Of a stretch of 64,000 nucleotides of DNA, positions 1 to 10,150 are shown in pieces. Both the position numbers and the translations under genes were made by a program. This DNA is from Hymenobacter psoromatis. GTDB taxonomy: Bacteria; Bacteroidota; Bacteroidia; Cytophagales; Hymenobacteraceae. The notes beneath the pieces were generated by a model. The model worked only from the letters and a program-made list of their open reading frames with translations. It did no database searches and had not been told where the DNA came from. Within the stretch, counting starts at the first letter, position 1. Every line of letters starts with the position of its first letter. The stretch is taken from assembly GCF_020012125.1 (NCBI RefSeq), contig NZ_JAIFAG010000001.1, forward strand, positions 1,364,001 through 1,428,000. Direction: 5' to 3'.

Positions 1-921
1 GCCCGCGCCTACCTGCGCGCCCGCCTGCTGGATATGCTGATGGGCGACTGGAGCCGCCGCGCCGACCAGTGGCGCTGGGCTGGCTTTGCGCAGGGGGGTA
101 GGGGCATTGAGTTCCGGCCCATTCCGCGCGACCGTGACCAGGCGTTTTTTCGGTTTGATGACGGCTGGCTGACGCGGCTTATCTCCTGGTTCCGGCCGCG
201 CTACCAGACGTTTAACGCCCACCTCGCGCCCGCCGACGTGGACCCGCTCACCGTCACCGCCCGCGCCCTCGACCACACGGCCCTGGCTTTGCTACCCCCC
301 GCCGCCTTCCAGGCCGAGGCCGACTCGCTGCGCGCCCGTCTGCCCAATGCCGCGCTCGCCCAAGCCCTGCAAGCCGGGCCGCCCGAAGTTCGCGCCTACC
401 TAACCCGCGCGCTGCTACCCGCCCTGCGCGCCCGCCGCGACGCGCTGCCCGCCGCCGCCCGCCGCTACTACGAGGTGTTGCAAGCGGAGGCCGTGGTCAC
501 GGGTACCGATGCCGCCGAGCGCTTCGAATTGACGGGGATAGGGCCGGGCTGCCTGCGTCTGCGCGTGTTTGCCCGCCGCCCTACCCGCCCCGACAGCCTG
601 CTGGGCGAGCAGACCTACGACGTGCACCGCACCGTGCACCTGAGCCTTTACGGCCTGGGCGGCAACGACGAGTTTGACCTGAATGGCCGGCTGGCCCCCG
701 GCTTCGGAGTGCACCTCTACGGCGGGGCCGGGCGCAACGTGTTCTTGCAGCAGGATATATTGGCCACCGCTGGCCCCGGCTTCACCATTCACTCTGCTGG
801 GCCCGATGACCTGGTGCAGGTGAGCCATACCGTGCGGGTGCTACCGGCTCCGGCCGCCACCGCCACGGCCGCCGCGTGGGTCGCCAGCCAGTACCGGCTG
901 AATTTGGGGAAGAGTGAGTGA
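1..921 (+). CDS. C-terminal part of a surface-antigen/metallophosphatase-associated protein, 5' end outside window
   Basis: The reading frame is open from the first base, so the N-terminus lies upstream of the window; 306 codons are visible. The segment GDWSRRADQWRW followed by PIPRDRDQAFFRFD is a signature I associate with Bacteroidota proteins that join a calcineurin-like phosphoesterase to a BamA/D15-type outer-membrane barrel. The later GLGGNDEFDL and YGGAGRNVF stretches match the beta-rich segment that normally precedes the barrel. Here the protein stops just after that segment, at VASQYRLNLGKSE, so no barrel is encoded. It is either a soluble family variant or a truncated gene. A role at the cell envelope is inferred. 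The gene is convergent with the CrtA-like gene, and a hairpin spans the junction. Confidence 0.55.
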   Translation, partial: ARAYLRARLLDMLMGDWSRRADQWRWAGFAQGGRGIEFRPIPRDRDQAFFRFDDGWLTRLISWFRPRYQTFNAHLAPADVDPLTVTARALDHTALALLPPAAFQAEADSLRARLPNAALAQALQAGPPEVRAYLTRALLPALRARRDALPAAARRYYEVLQAEAVVTGTDAAERFELTGIGPGCLRLRVFARRPTRPDSLLGEQTYDVHRTVHLSLYGLGGNDEFDLNGRLAPGFGVHLYGGAGRNVFLQQDILATAGPGFTIHSAGPDDLVQVSHTVRVLPAPAATATAAAWVASQYRLNLGKSE

Positions 922-922
922 G

Positions 923-982
923 TAATTGAGTGAGTGCGATTGCTGCGCTTCGCTCACAATGACAATTGCACTCACTCAATTA
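923..982. terminator. Inverted repeat between convergent genes
   Basis: Perfect 15-base arms at 923-937 (TAATTGAGTGAGTGC) and 968-982 enclose a short segment containing CTGCGCTTCGCTCACAATGA. The element starts directly after one stop codon and covers the stop codon of the opposite gene, so it fits a bidirectional terminator. Its core resembles the GCGAGC-type dispersed repeats found elsewhere in the window. Confidence 0.5.
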
Positions 983-1658
983 CCTTTCCATCCACCGTAC
1001 CGGTACTTTTTAGCACTTGAAAGCGGGCAAATAGCTCCTCCGAATACCAGCCCTCGCGGCGGGTAAGCTGAATGACCTCGCGGTGGCGCACGTCGCGGTA
1101 GGCGTACTGCTGCATGGCCTGAGCCGAATCCCAGACGCTGAACGTGGCTTGGCGCACCAGCGGCAATTCGCCCAGTCCGATGGCCAGGCGTAGGCCCTCG
1201 GCCCCGGCCAGCGCCCGGCTTGTGGGCTCTATGAAGCGCCAGAAGCGCGGGGCGCGCCGCAGCCGGATGCTGGCCCTGGTGAGTACCGCCACCGGCCCTA
1301 CCCCCCCCGCCGCGGCCAGCTCGCCGGCAAAAGGGTTGCTGCCGTTCCAGGCCCCGTGGGCTTGCAGCGGGGCCAGTTCGGCGGTCCAGATTTCATGGCT
1401 GCGTTCGCTATAGGCGGCCCAGGTAGGGTCGGCGGCGAAGAAGGCGGCGGCATCCGCGGCCCGGTCCCAGGTGGCGATAAGGCCGTAGCGCTGCAAGTTG
1501 GGCCAGAAGCCGAAGCCATTGGCGGCCCCGCTACCCAGCAGCTGGCAGAAGCGCAGGCCCGGCACCCGTCGTAGCCGGGGCGGGGCCGTAGCCATCTGAG
1601 CCAGCGCCCAGCGGGCCACGCCGGGCTTCAGCGTAATAAGGGAAAGGGTAGTAAGCAT
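972..1658 (-). CDS. CrtA-like (spheroidene monooxygenase family) protein
   Basis: A 228-residue protein starting MLTTLSLITLKPGVARWALAQM. The conserved blocks GLRFCQLLGSG, FGFWPNLQRYGLIATWD and WNGSNPF are those I recognise from the CrtA family of spheroidene monooxygenases and their Bacteroidota homologues. CrtA adds keto groups to carotenoids; Hymenobacter colonies are typically carotenoid-pigmented, so a role in tailoring the pigment is plausible. The protein is close to full family length and has no signal peptide. No other carotenoid gene is adjacent, so the exact substrate is not shown by context. It is followed by a hairpin shared with the upstream convergent gene and preceded by a strong terminator. 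Confidence 0.7.
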   Translation of the reverse strand: MLTTLSLITLKPGVARWALAQMATAPPRLRRVPGLRFCQLLGSGAANGFGFWPNLQRYGLIATWDRAADAAAFFAADPTWAAYSERSHEIWTAELAPLQAHGAWNGSNPFAGELAAAGGVGPVAVLTRASIRLRRAPRFWRFIEPTSRALAGAEGLRLAIGLGELPLVRQATFSVWDSAQAMQQYAYRDVRHREVIQLTRREGWYSEELFARFQVLKSTGTVDGKVIE

Positions 1659-1682
1659 TCAAACAGGCAAACAAACGGACGC

Positions 1683-1715
1683 AAAAAAAGGCCGGGATTA
1701 CGCCCGGCCTTTTTT
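1683..1715. terminator. Bidirectional rho-independent terminator
   Basis: An A-run, the stem AGGCCGGG, a 6-base loop and CCCGGCCT followed by a T-run lie in the gap between two genes on the minus strand. The minus-strand reading terminates the stress-protein gene at 1741; the element is symmetrical and would work both ways. Confidence 0.85.
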
Positions 1716-1740
1716 GAAGTTAAGGGTTATGAGTGAAAAA

Positions 1741-2253
1741 TCACACCTTCACCTGCGCGTGCTCATTCACGTCGTCCGACGTGCTGCGCTCGCCCGTGAC
1801 CACGGCACGGGCGTAGCCGTAGGCGCGCGAAAGCAGGCCGCTGGGCGAGTCCCAGTACTCGGCCTGGTCAATGGTGACTTTGAGAATCATAATGTTAGGG
1901 TCTTCCTTGCCCTTCGGAAACCAGGCGCGCATATGCTCGCTCCACAGCTCGGCAATTTTAGCCTCGTCGCGGTAGGCATTGGCGCGGCCCGATACGGAGG
2001 CGTACACGCTGTCGTCGGGGCTGGCGTAGTTCAGGTTCACTTGGCTGTCCTTGTTCACCTCGTACACTTTGGCCGAGTCCTTATCAGTCAGGAAGAGCAG
2101 CGAGCCGTCGGCTTCGGGCTTAACGGTAGCCATCGGGCGGCTGTGTAGCACGCGGTTTTCGTCGAAGGTCGTGAACATGGCAATGCGCACTTCCTTGATT
2201 TTTTCAAACAGATTCTTCAGGTCGTGGGTGACCGGGGTTTTCGTATCAGACAT
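1741..2253 (-). CDS. Pyridoxamine 5'-phosphate oxidase-fold general stress protein
   Basis: A 170-residue protein of the flavin-binding split-barrel superfamily, general stress protein 26 type. Recognisable segments are the FEKIKEVRIAMFTTFD N-terminal strand, HSRPMA, GSLLFLTDKDS and the VYASVSGRANAYRD strand pair. PPOX-fold stress proteins bind FMN or related flavins and appear under oxidative or envelope stress; the physiological substrate is usually unknown. No signal peptide, so cytoplasmic. It is transcribed alone, with a strong terminator just downstream at 1683-1715. Its neighbourhood with catalase and an FKBP chaperone fits a stress-related role, but that is inference from position only. 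Confidence 0.85.
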   Translation of the reverse strand: MSDTKTPVTHDLKNLFEKIKEVRIAMFTTFDENRVLHSRPMATVKPEADGSLLFLTDKDSAKVYEVNKDSQVNLNYASPDDSVYASVSGRANAYRDEAKIAELWSEHMRAWFPKGKEDPNIMILKVTIDQAEYWDSPSGLLSRAYGYARAVVTGERSTSDDVNEHAQVKV

Positions 2254-2385
2254 GGGAAAGGAAAATTAAGCAAGAAGTGCCGCGCCGGAATCGGCACGGG
2301 TGTACCTGGCTTTACGGCCGAACAGGCATCTGGTTTTGCGGTTAGGGTAGGGGAGTGGCCGCCGGCCGCGCTTTCCCGCTTTCGT

Positions 2386-2982
2386 ATGAACTTCCTGGCG
2401 CACCTCTACCTGGCCGGCCCACCCACTGCGCCCGACTATGCCGGCCGGCTGGTGGGCCAGTTCATCGCCGATTCGGTGCCCGGTCGCCGCTTCGAAGCCT
2501 ACCCCCCCGCCGTGCAGGTAGGCATCCGGGCGCACCGCGCCCTCGATACCTTTACCGACCAGCATCCCGTGGTGCGCCGCACCACCGCCCGCCTGCGCCT
2601 GGCTGGCTCCGGTAAATACGCCGGCGTAGTGGCCGACGTGTTTATGGACCACTTCCTGGCCCTTCACTTCACCGAACTAACCGGCGATAACCTGCTGGCT
2701 TTCACCCAGCGCACCTACGCACTGCTGGCTGCGCACGAGCCGGAGTTTCCGGCGGCTGTGCAGCGCTTTTTTCCCTACCTGGTGCAGCAAAACTGGCTGC
2801 TGCACTACGCCGAAATTGTAGGCATCACCCGCGCCTTGCAGGGCCTGAGCCGCCGCGCCTCCCCCGGCTCCGGCATGGAAAACGCTACCCAGGAGCTGCA
2901 ACGCCACTATGCGGAGTATGAAGCCGATTTCCAGGAATTTTGGGCGGCGGTAAGTGCGCTTTTTTATTCGCCCAATTCTTAG
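2386..2982 (+). CDS. Acyl carrier protein phosphodiesterase (AcpH family)
   Basis: A 198-residue protein. I chose the ATG at 2386 because it gives the family's typical N-terminus MNFLAHLYLA; the frame stays open upstream but lacks similarity. AcpH-type enzymes are HD-like metal hydrolases that remove 4'-phosphopantetheine from holo-ACP. Visible family features are FIADSV near residue 30, GIRAHRALDTFTDQHP near 55, and ADVFMDHFLALHF near 87, which supply the metal-binding His and Asp residues. Cytoplasmic. It ends five bases before the stop of the convergent FKBP gene, so the two share their 3' region. Confidence 0.85.
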   Translation: MNFLAHLYLAGPPTAPDYAGRLVGQFIADSVPGRRFEAYPPAVQVGIRAHRALDTFTDQHPVVRRTTARLRLAGSGKYAGVVADVFMDHFLALHFTELTGDNLLAFTQRTYALLAAHEPEFPAAVQRFFPYLVQQNWLLHYAEIVGITRALQGLSRRASPGSGMENATQELQRHYAEYEADFQEFWAAVSALFYSPNS

Positions 2983-2987
2983 CTCAC

Positions 2988-3503
2988 TTAATGCTGGTGC
3001 CCGCCTTCGCCGTGGGCGTGGCCGTGGGTCAGTTCCTCGGCGGTGGCGGGGCGCACGCCCTGCACTTTGCCGTCGAAGTGCATGACCATGCCGGCCAGCG
3101 GGTGGTTGAAGTCCATCGTTACCTGTTCGTCATTGACTTCCACTACTTTGGCCTGCATGTGGTGGCCCTCGTTGTCAGCCATCGGCAGGTAGTTGCCGGC
3201 CTGCAGCATCTCCGTGTCGAGCTTGCCATCAATTTCAAACACCTCTTTCGGAATCTGCACCACAGCCTGCTCGTCGTAGTCGCCGTAGGCCTGCTCGGGC
3301 GTGAGCGAGAAGCTGAACGAGTCGCCCTCGCTCTTGCCGTTAAGTTGGTTTTCAAACTCTTCGGGTAGGCCGCTGTGGCCAAATAGAAACACCATTGGCT
3401 CGTCGGCTTCGGCTTGCTCTACTAATACTTTCTGCTGATTATCGTCGGTTACGGACAAGTCGTAGGTCAGGGTTACGACGGAGTTTGGGGCAATGGCAGC
3501 CAT
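2988..3503 (-). CDS. SlyD-like FKBP-type peptidyl-prolyl isomerase with His-rich tail
   Basis: A 171-residue protein with the SlyD layout. The FKBP core begins VVTLTYDLSVTD, the FGHSGLPEEFENQL segment leads into the active-site region, and the long insert-in-flap chaperone domain (EQAYGDYDEQAVVQIPKE onward) interrupts the barrel. The GVRPATAEELTHGHAHGEGG tail ends in a cluster of His residues able to bind nickel or zinc. The start at 3503 was preferred over a longer frame because MAAIAPNSV matches the family and a -7 promoter box lies just upstream at 3528-3535. It acts in the cytoplasm as a folding helper and possibly a metal store. It is convergent with the AcpH-like gene. Confidence 0.88.
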   Translation of the reverse strand: MAAIAPNSVVTLTYDLSVTDDNQQKVLVEQAEADEPMVFLFGHSGLPEEFENQLNGKSEGDSFSFSLTPEQAYGDYDEQAVVQIPKEVFEIDGKLDTEMLQAGNYLPMADNEGHHMQAKVVEVNDEQVTMDFNHPLAGMVMHFDGKVQGVRPATAEELTHGHAHGEGGHQH

Positions 3504-3527
3504 AAAAGAGTGGGTTAGGGTCAGCCG

Positions 3528-3535
3528 CAAAGGTA
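3528..3535 (-). promoter_or_regulatory. Bacteroidota -7 box for the FKBP gene
   Basis: On the minus strand this reads TACCTTTG, an exact match to the TAnnTTTG -7 element used by the Bacteroidota primary sigma factor. It lies about 25 bases upstream of the ATG at 3503, so transcription would start only a short way before the gene. Confidence 0.55.
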
Positions 3536-3543
3536 GGGCTGCG

Positions 3544-3687
3544 GTGAATTAGCGATTGAATTAGTGATTGCGTAAATAAAAAGAACGTCATGCTGAGCTT
3601 ACGAAGCATCTCTACCGAACGACACCCGAACGACGTCCTAGAGATGCTTCCTGCGTTAGCATGACGTTCTTTTTGTTCACGCAATCA

Positions 3688-3696
<9 letters not shown>
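3544..3696. repeat. Long palindromic intergenic repeat, AGAACGTCATGC family, copy 1
   Basis: An imperfect inverted repeat about 150 bases long. The inner arms read AAAAAGAACGTCATGCT and its complement, then GAAGCATCTCTA and its complement. The outer arms carry GAATTAGTGATTGCGT on both sides. The right arm runs into the last codons of the catalase gene, whose TAG stop (3688-3690) lies inside it. The same core recurs near 7.3, 27.4, 58.6 and 60.4 kb. I see no coding capacity; a MITE- or REP-like element is the likeliest nature. Confidence 0.75.
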
Positions 3697-5907
<2,211 letters not shown>

Positions 5908-6166
5908 ACAAAGAGAGTAGATAGGGGAAAAGGAATGGATTTCTGCCAACGGGCTTTTAAGCCAGCGGGTTAGCTTAAATTTCTCTTAATAAGGGTCAAG
6001 GTATCAGGTTACTAGCTGACAGTCAAAACGCGGCTATTGCATAAGGCAGAGCTAATCTCCGCGAAAAAAATTACGCCCAAAAAAGGGCCTCGCCACCAGG
6101 ATGCGGCCGCACAACTCCGGTCCGCGCTTGGTCGTAAAGCTCCGCTCATACTTCCCTGAAAACCAC

Positions 6167-7300
6167 ATGAGAATCCTTTTCCTACCCCTCGCCGCGCTGG
6201 CTGGCGCTACCTGGCTCGGCAGCTGCAGCCCCCAGCAATCCGGAGAAAAAAAAGAGGTAGCCAAAGCCACCGATAAGACGGTCGAAATGGCGGATACCGC
6301 CACCCAGGGACTCAAGCCGCGCCTGATTACTACCTTCCCCGACTCCATGAACACGCCCGACGGCCTGGCCCTGCTGCCCGGTGGCCGGGTGCTGCTGTCC
6401 ATCCCCAACATGGCCGATAATAAGTACCCAGCCCGCATTGTGGAGCTGACGTCCAATGGCTATAAGCCCTTCATCAGCCATCCGCCGGTGGAGCCCACTA
6501 CCAAGCACGCTGCCCCGATGGACTTGGCTATCGGCCCCGATGGCAATGTATACTACGCGGAGAATCAGTACGAAAACAGCAAGGATTTTAAATCGCGCCT
6601 GATGCGGGTGCTGATGAAGAACGGCCAGCCCACCGGCACCATCGAAACGGCCGTGGACCACTTCGCCCTCGCCAACGGCATCGTGTGGAAGGGCAACGAC
6701 CTGTACGTGACCGACAGCCAGTGGGACCTGCCCGACAACGACAAGGGTAGCGCCATCATGCACTTCGCGCTGGCCGAGCTGAAGCCCGGCACCACTATTC
6801 ACCTCAAGCCCAAAACCAAGGACCCGCACGTGTTGGCCATGTTCACGACGACCGTGAACGAAACCGGCGTGGACAACGGGGCCGATGGCATCGACTACGA
6901 CAGCCAGGGCCGCATTTATACCGGCTCCTTTGGCGATGGCAACCTGTACCGCGTCACGCTCAAGCCCGATGGCAGCTACGCCAGCCAGGAAGTAGTGCCG
7001 GTGGCCGCTCCCAAAATCCCGTGCATCGACGGCTTCGTGATTGACCGCACCACCGATAAAGCTTACATCACCAGCGCCCGCCTCAACTCGATTGATGTGG
7101 TAGACCTGAAAACCAACGCCCACACCATTCTGGCCCGCAACGGCGACACCAACGGCGCGGGCGGCCGCCTCGACCAGCCCGCCGAGGTGCTGCTCAAAGG
7201 CAAGCAGCTGCTTATCTCGAACTACGACAATCCCAATAAGCACTTCGTGAACACGAAGTCCGACGCCCCGCACACGGAATCGGCGATTGACTTGCCGTAA
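6167..7300 (+). CDS. SMP-30/gluconolactonase-fold lipoprotein
   Basis: A 377-residue lipoprotein. The ATG at 6167 gives a clear type II signal peptide (MRILFLPLAALAGATWLGSC) with lipobox Cys near residue 20; upstream codons in the frame are rejected. The body is a beta-propeller of the SMP-30/gluconolactonase/LRE-like type, with repeated blade motifs such as MNTPDGLALLPGGRVLLS, APMDLAIGPDGNVYYAEN, DGIDYDSQGRIYTGSFGDGNLYRV and IPCIDGFVIDRTTDKAYIT. Members hydrolyse lactones or bind ligands through a central metal; the substrate cannot be told here. It would be anchored in the envelope. A second propeller lipoprotein of a related fold lies at 26231-27370. Confidence 0.75.
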   Translation: MRILFLPLAALAGATWLGSCSPQQSGEKKEVAKATDKTVEMADTATQGLKPRLITTFPDSMNTPDGLALLPGGRVLLSIPNMADNKYPARIVELTSNGYKPFISHPPVEPTTKHAAPMDLAIGPDGNVYYAENQYENSKDFKSRLMRVLMKNGQPTGTIETAVDHFALANGIVWKGNDLYVTDSQWDLPDNDKGSAIMHFALAELKPGTTIHLKPKTKDPHVLAMFTTTVNETGVDNGADGIDYDSQGRIYTGSFGDGNLYRVTLKPDGSYASQEVVPVAAPKIPCIDGFVIDRTTDKAYITSARLNSIDVVDLKTNAHTILARNGDTNGAGGRLDQPAEVLLKGKQLLISNYDNPNKHFVNTKSDAPHTESAIDLP

Positions 7301-7420
7301 GCGGGTAAGCGAAACATCATGCAGAGCGCAGGGAAGTATCTCGCCTGCTTTGTTAGGGTTACTACTCCAACGACGTGGACGAGATGCTTCCCTGCGGTCT
7401 GCATGACTTTCCGCTTACCC
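7301..7420. repeat. Long palindromic intergenic repeat, AGAACGTCATGC family, copy 2
   Basis: Inverted repeat with arms of about 43 bases. The left arm carries CATCATGCAGAGCGCAGGGA then AGTATCTCG; the right arm is its complement with a few changes (CGAGATGCTTCCCTGCGGTC, then TGCATGAC). It begins directly after the stop of the lipoprotein gene, so it may act as its terminator as well. Confidence 0.7.
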
Positions 7421-7449
7421 CTTTACCCGCCTACCCTCTTACGCTACCC

Positions 7450-8118
7450 TCACACCAAGTCGAAAGCATAGGCGAAGCGGGCCAGCTCGTGCTGGGTTTC
7501 GGGGTGGAGCTTGGCGTTGATGTTGCGGCGGTGGGTGATGACCGTATTGGCCGAAATAAACAGCTCGTTGGCAATGGATACCGAGTTTTTGCCTTGGGCC
7601 AGCAATTGCAGTATCTGCCGCTCGCGCCGGGTGAGCTGGGCGAATAATGATTCTTTTTGGCGCTGGAAAACATGCTCGTCAAGCAGCCGCGCTACCTTAG
7701 GCGCGACGTGGCTGAGCGGGTGCAGCGGGCAGGCCACCGTGAGCGCGAGCAACGGCCGGCCAGCCTCATCACGCAGAAAGATGCGCACCGTGCTCAGGTA
7801 CCAGGTTGCTTCCTGCCCCGCCCCGGCACGCAGCTGCTGCAAGAAGGACACCTGCTCGTGGTTGCTGCCGGGGGCTAGCAGGGCCGCCAGCCGGGGGCCG
7901 TGCTCGGCCGCGTCGCGGGGAGGCAGGTAGCGCTCCTGAAAGCCGCTGCCCAGGGCGCGCAGCGCGGGCAGGGTTGTGCCCAGGGCGGTGAGCCCCACCT
8001 GCGACATGTAGGCGATGCCGCCCGTGCGCAGGTCGTGCACGAAGACCGGGCCCGGAAAAAAATCGGCGGCCGGCGCGAGCTGGTCAATGCGCTGCTGAAT
8101 ACGTTGGTCGGTTGTCAT
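7450..8118 (-). CDS. LuxR-family regulator with PAS-like sensor domain
   Basis: A 222-residue regulator starting MTTDQRIQQRIDQ. Residues ~20-135 look like a PAS-type sensor (FFPGPVFVHDLRTGGIAYMS, and the YLSTVRIFLRDEAGRPLL strand pair). Residues ~160-215 form a LuxR/GerE helix-turn-helix: LTRRERQILQLLAQGKNSV, then IANELFISANTVITHRRNI, with the usual Glu, Gly and Val positions. No receiver domain is present, so the signal is probably a small ligand or redox cue. It is divergent from the phospholipase D-like gene; the perfect palindrome at 8155-8170 lies between them, about 36 bases from this start. Autoregulation and control of the neighbouring hydrolase block are inferred from that site and its second copy at 16340. 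Confidence 0.85.
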   Translation of the reverse strand: MTTDQRIQQRIDQLAPAADFFPGPVFVHDLRTGGIAYMSQVGLTALGTTLPALRALGSGFQERYLPPRDAAEHGPRLAALLAPGSNHEQVSFLQQLRAGAGQEATWYLSTVRIFLRDEAGRPLLALTVACPLHPLSHVAPKVARLLDEHVFQRQKESLFAQLTRRERQILQLLAQGKNSVSIANELFISANTVITHRRNINAKLHPETQHELARFAYAFDLV

Positions 8119-8154
8119 AGCTGAAAAAGAGAGGGGTAGGGAAAGCATAAAAAT

Positions 8155-8201
8155 TACCTAGTGCTAGGTATTTTACTGACAAACAGCGGGGTATACTTTT
8201 G
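8155..8201 (+). promoter_or_regulatory. Palindromic operator plus promoter upstream of the hydrolase operon (copy 1)
   Basis: TACCTAGTGCTAGGTA at 8155-8170 is a perfect palindrome with 7-base arms and a 2-base centre. It is followed immediately by TTTT (8171-8174, a -33-like element), a 19-base spacer and TACTTTTG (8194-8201), an exact TAnnTTTG -7 box. An operator abutting the -33 element is the usual place for a LuxR-type activator. The same arrangement recurs at 16340-16388. Confidence 0.75.
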
Positions 8202-8341
8202 TAATGGTCCCGCGAAGGGGTTGGTAGAGGGGAAGAATCAGGTGCGGTAGCCCAGGCGGGGGTAGGCCCCCGCACCGGGGTCGCGCGCCGCTCCCTCGCC
8301 CGCCGCGCCGGGGACTTCCACCCCTTAGCCACCCGGCCGCT

Positions 8342-10099
8342 ATGAAAAGCAGTATCACCTCTAATGGCCTCACGCTGCGCGTTATCGCGGGCACGCACAG
8401 CGCCATCATCGGCATCGACTTGCAGGAAAATAAGCGGGCCGGCTGCCTGGGCTTTTCTATTCAGCGTACCGACCTGGGGCCGGCTTCCGGCGCAGCCGGG
8501 GGGGTAGTAAAGCCGCCGCGCTGGCTGCCCAATATGCTGCGCTTCGCCACCGCGCCGCCGCTGGCGGCGGGGGCCTTTGCTACCACCGACACGGCCCCGC
8601 TCCAGAAATTTCGGTGGGGCGACTACGCCTTGTATCCGGGGCAGCGCTACCGCTTTCGGGTGGTGCCGCGCTACGGCACGCCCGATAAGCTCCTTTGGAA
8701 CTCCGGGGGCGACGACCCCAGCGACGCCGATGGCGTGAGCGTGGAGGTGACTACCGAAGACCCGACCCACCCCGACACGATGGTGTTCTTCAACCGGGCC
8801 GCCGCCGCCAGCGAGGCGTTCAACAGTAAGTTCCCAAACGTCAAGGACGTGTCCGAAGACTCGCCCGAGGCGGCGCTGGCCCGCAAGTGGCTGTCCAATG
8901 GCCTCGAGGAAGGACTGCTGGCCTACCTGGCCCAGGCCGCTGGCCCCGGCTACGCCCTGCACGCCGCCATCTACGAGTTTCAAAAGCCCAGCCTGCTGGC
9001 GGCCCTCAAGGCCGTGGCCCAAACCGGCGCGGCCGTGGAAGTGGTGTACCACGCCCGCCAGAAAGCGGCCGGTGAGGCCGCCACCGACGCCACCAAAGCC
9101 AAAAACGAGCAGGCCATTACCGATGCCGGCCTGGCCGGCGTGCCCGGCCTCACGCTGCGGCCCCGGCAGGCCGACCCGCAGGCGGCCATTATGCACGATA
9201 AGTTCGTGATTTTGCTCAAAAAAGACGCGGCCGGCGCGCTTCAGCCAATAGCCGTGTGGACGGGCTCGACCAACTGGACCGACGGCGGCCTCTACGGCCA
9301 GCTCAACGTGGGCCACGCCGTGTTCGAGGCCAAAACGGCCGCCACCTACGAGCAATGCTTCCAGCTGCTGGCCCCGGACCCAACCGCCCACGACCTCAAG
9401 CACGCCCTCGAAGGCCTCACGCCGGTGTCGCTGCTGCTGCCCAACGGCGAGCAGGTGGTGCCCGTGTTCTCGCCCCAAAATAACGACACCATGCTGCACC
9501 TCTACGCCAGCCTGTGCGCCGGGGCGCGGTGCCTGTTCGTGTCGGCCCCGTTCGCGCTCTCGCCCATCGTGCTGGCGGCCCTCACAAAGCGGCCGCCCGG
9601 CACGGCGCAGTTTATGCTGCTCGACAAGGCCGGCGCGCTGGGTACGGGCGAGGAAGTGAAAATTATTCAGGATGACCCGGCTAGCTCCATCGCGGTGGCT
9701 ACTACCCTCAGCTCGCCGCTGCACGACTACCAGAACCGGCTGCTCGACGAGCACGAGGGCTTTCACCACGCGGGCATCCACATCCACGCCAAGATTATCC
9801 TGGCCGACCCCTTCAGCTCGGACCCGATTCTGGTGACGGGCTCGGCCAATTTTTCCAGCAACTCGACTGTGACCAACGACTCGAACAGCCTGGTGGTGCG
9901 CGGCCACACGGCGGTGGCCGACATCTACGCCACCGATTTCATGCGCATGTTCGAGCACTATCACTTCCGCGCCTCGTTGGCCAAAGCCCCGATTACCCAG
10001 CCGTTGGGCCTGAAGTCGGACGCCAGCTGGGCCGATAAATACTACGTCAAGGACAGCCCCGACGCCCGCGACCGCTGCCTGTTTGCCGGCACCCTGTAG
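8342..10099 (+). CDS. Phospholipase D-like protein
   Basis: A 585-residue protein with two PLD-type active-site segments. The first is at residues ~284-316 (MHDKFVILLKKD then TGSTNWTDGG), the second at ~480-505 (HIHAKIILADP then TGSANFSSNS). The paired HxK motifs followed by a GS/N-rich strand define the phospholipase D superfamily, which cleaves phosphodiester bonds in lipids or nucleic acids. Residues 1-190 are a separate beta-rich region of unknown type. No signal peptide or membrane helix is visible. It is first in an apparent operon with the amidase 51 bases downstream, and its promoter carries the palindromic operator. Which substrate it cuts is not decidable; an antibacterial or lytic enzyme is my inference from the neighbours. 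Confidence 0.8.
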   Translation: MKSSITSNGLTLRVIAGTHSAIIGIDLQENKRAGCLGFSIQRTDLGPASGAAGGVVKPPRWLPNMLRFATAPPLAAGAFATTDTAPLQKFRWGDYALYPGQRYRFRVVPRYGTPDKLLWNSGGDDPSDADGVSVEVTTEDPTHPDTMVFFNRAAAASEAFNSKFPNVKDVSEDSPEAALARKWLSNGLEEGLLAYLAQAAGPGYALHAAIYEFQKPSLLAALKAVAQTGAAVEVVYHARQKAAGEAATDATKAKNEQAITDAGLAGVPGLTLRPRQADPQAAIMHDKFVILLKKDAAGALQPIAVWTGSTNWTDGGLYGQLNVGHAVFEAKTAATYEQCFQLLAPDPTAHDLKHALEGLTPVSLLLPNGEQVVPVFSPQNNDTMLHLYASLCAGARCLFVSAPFALSPIVLAALTKRPPGTAQFMLLDKAGALGTGEEVKIIQDDPASSIAVATTLSSPLHDYQNRLLDEHEGFHHAGIHIHAKIILADPFSSDPILVTGSANFSSNSTVTNDSNSLVVRGHTAVADIYATDFMRMFEHYHFRASLAKAPITQPLGLKSDASWADKYYVKDSPDARDRCLFAGTL

Positions 10100-10150
10100 G
10101 GGGGTAGGGGCTCGGTTTTTATCTCTCAACCTTTTCATCACCTGCTTCTT

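Noticed and set aside
6182..7273. A 363-codon open frame opposite the SMP-30-like lipoprotein gene
   Set aside because: Same antisense shadow pattern; no motif or start context.
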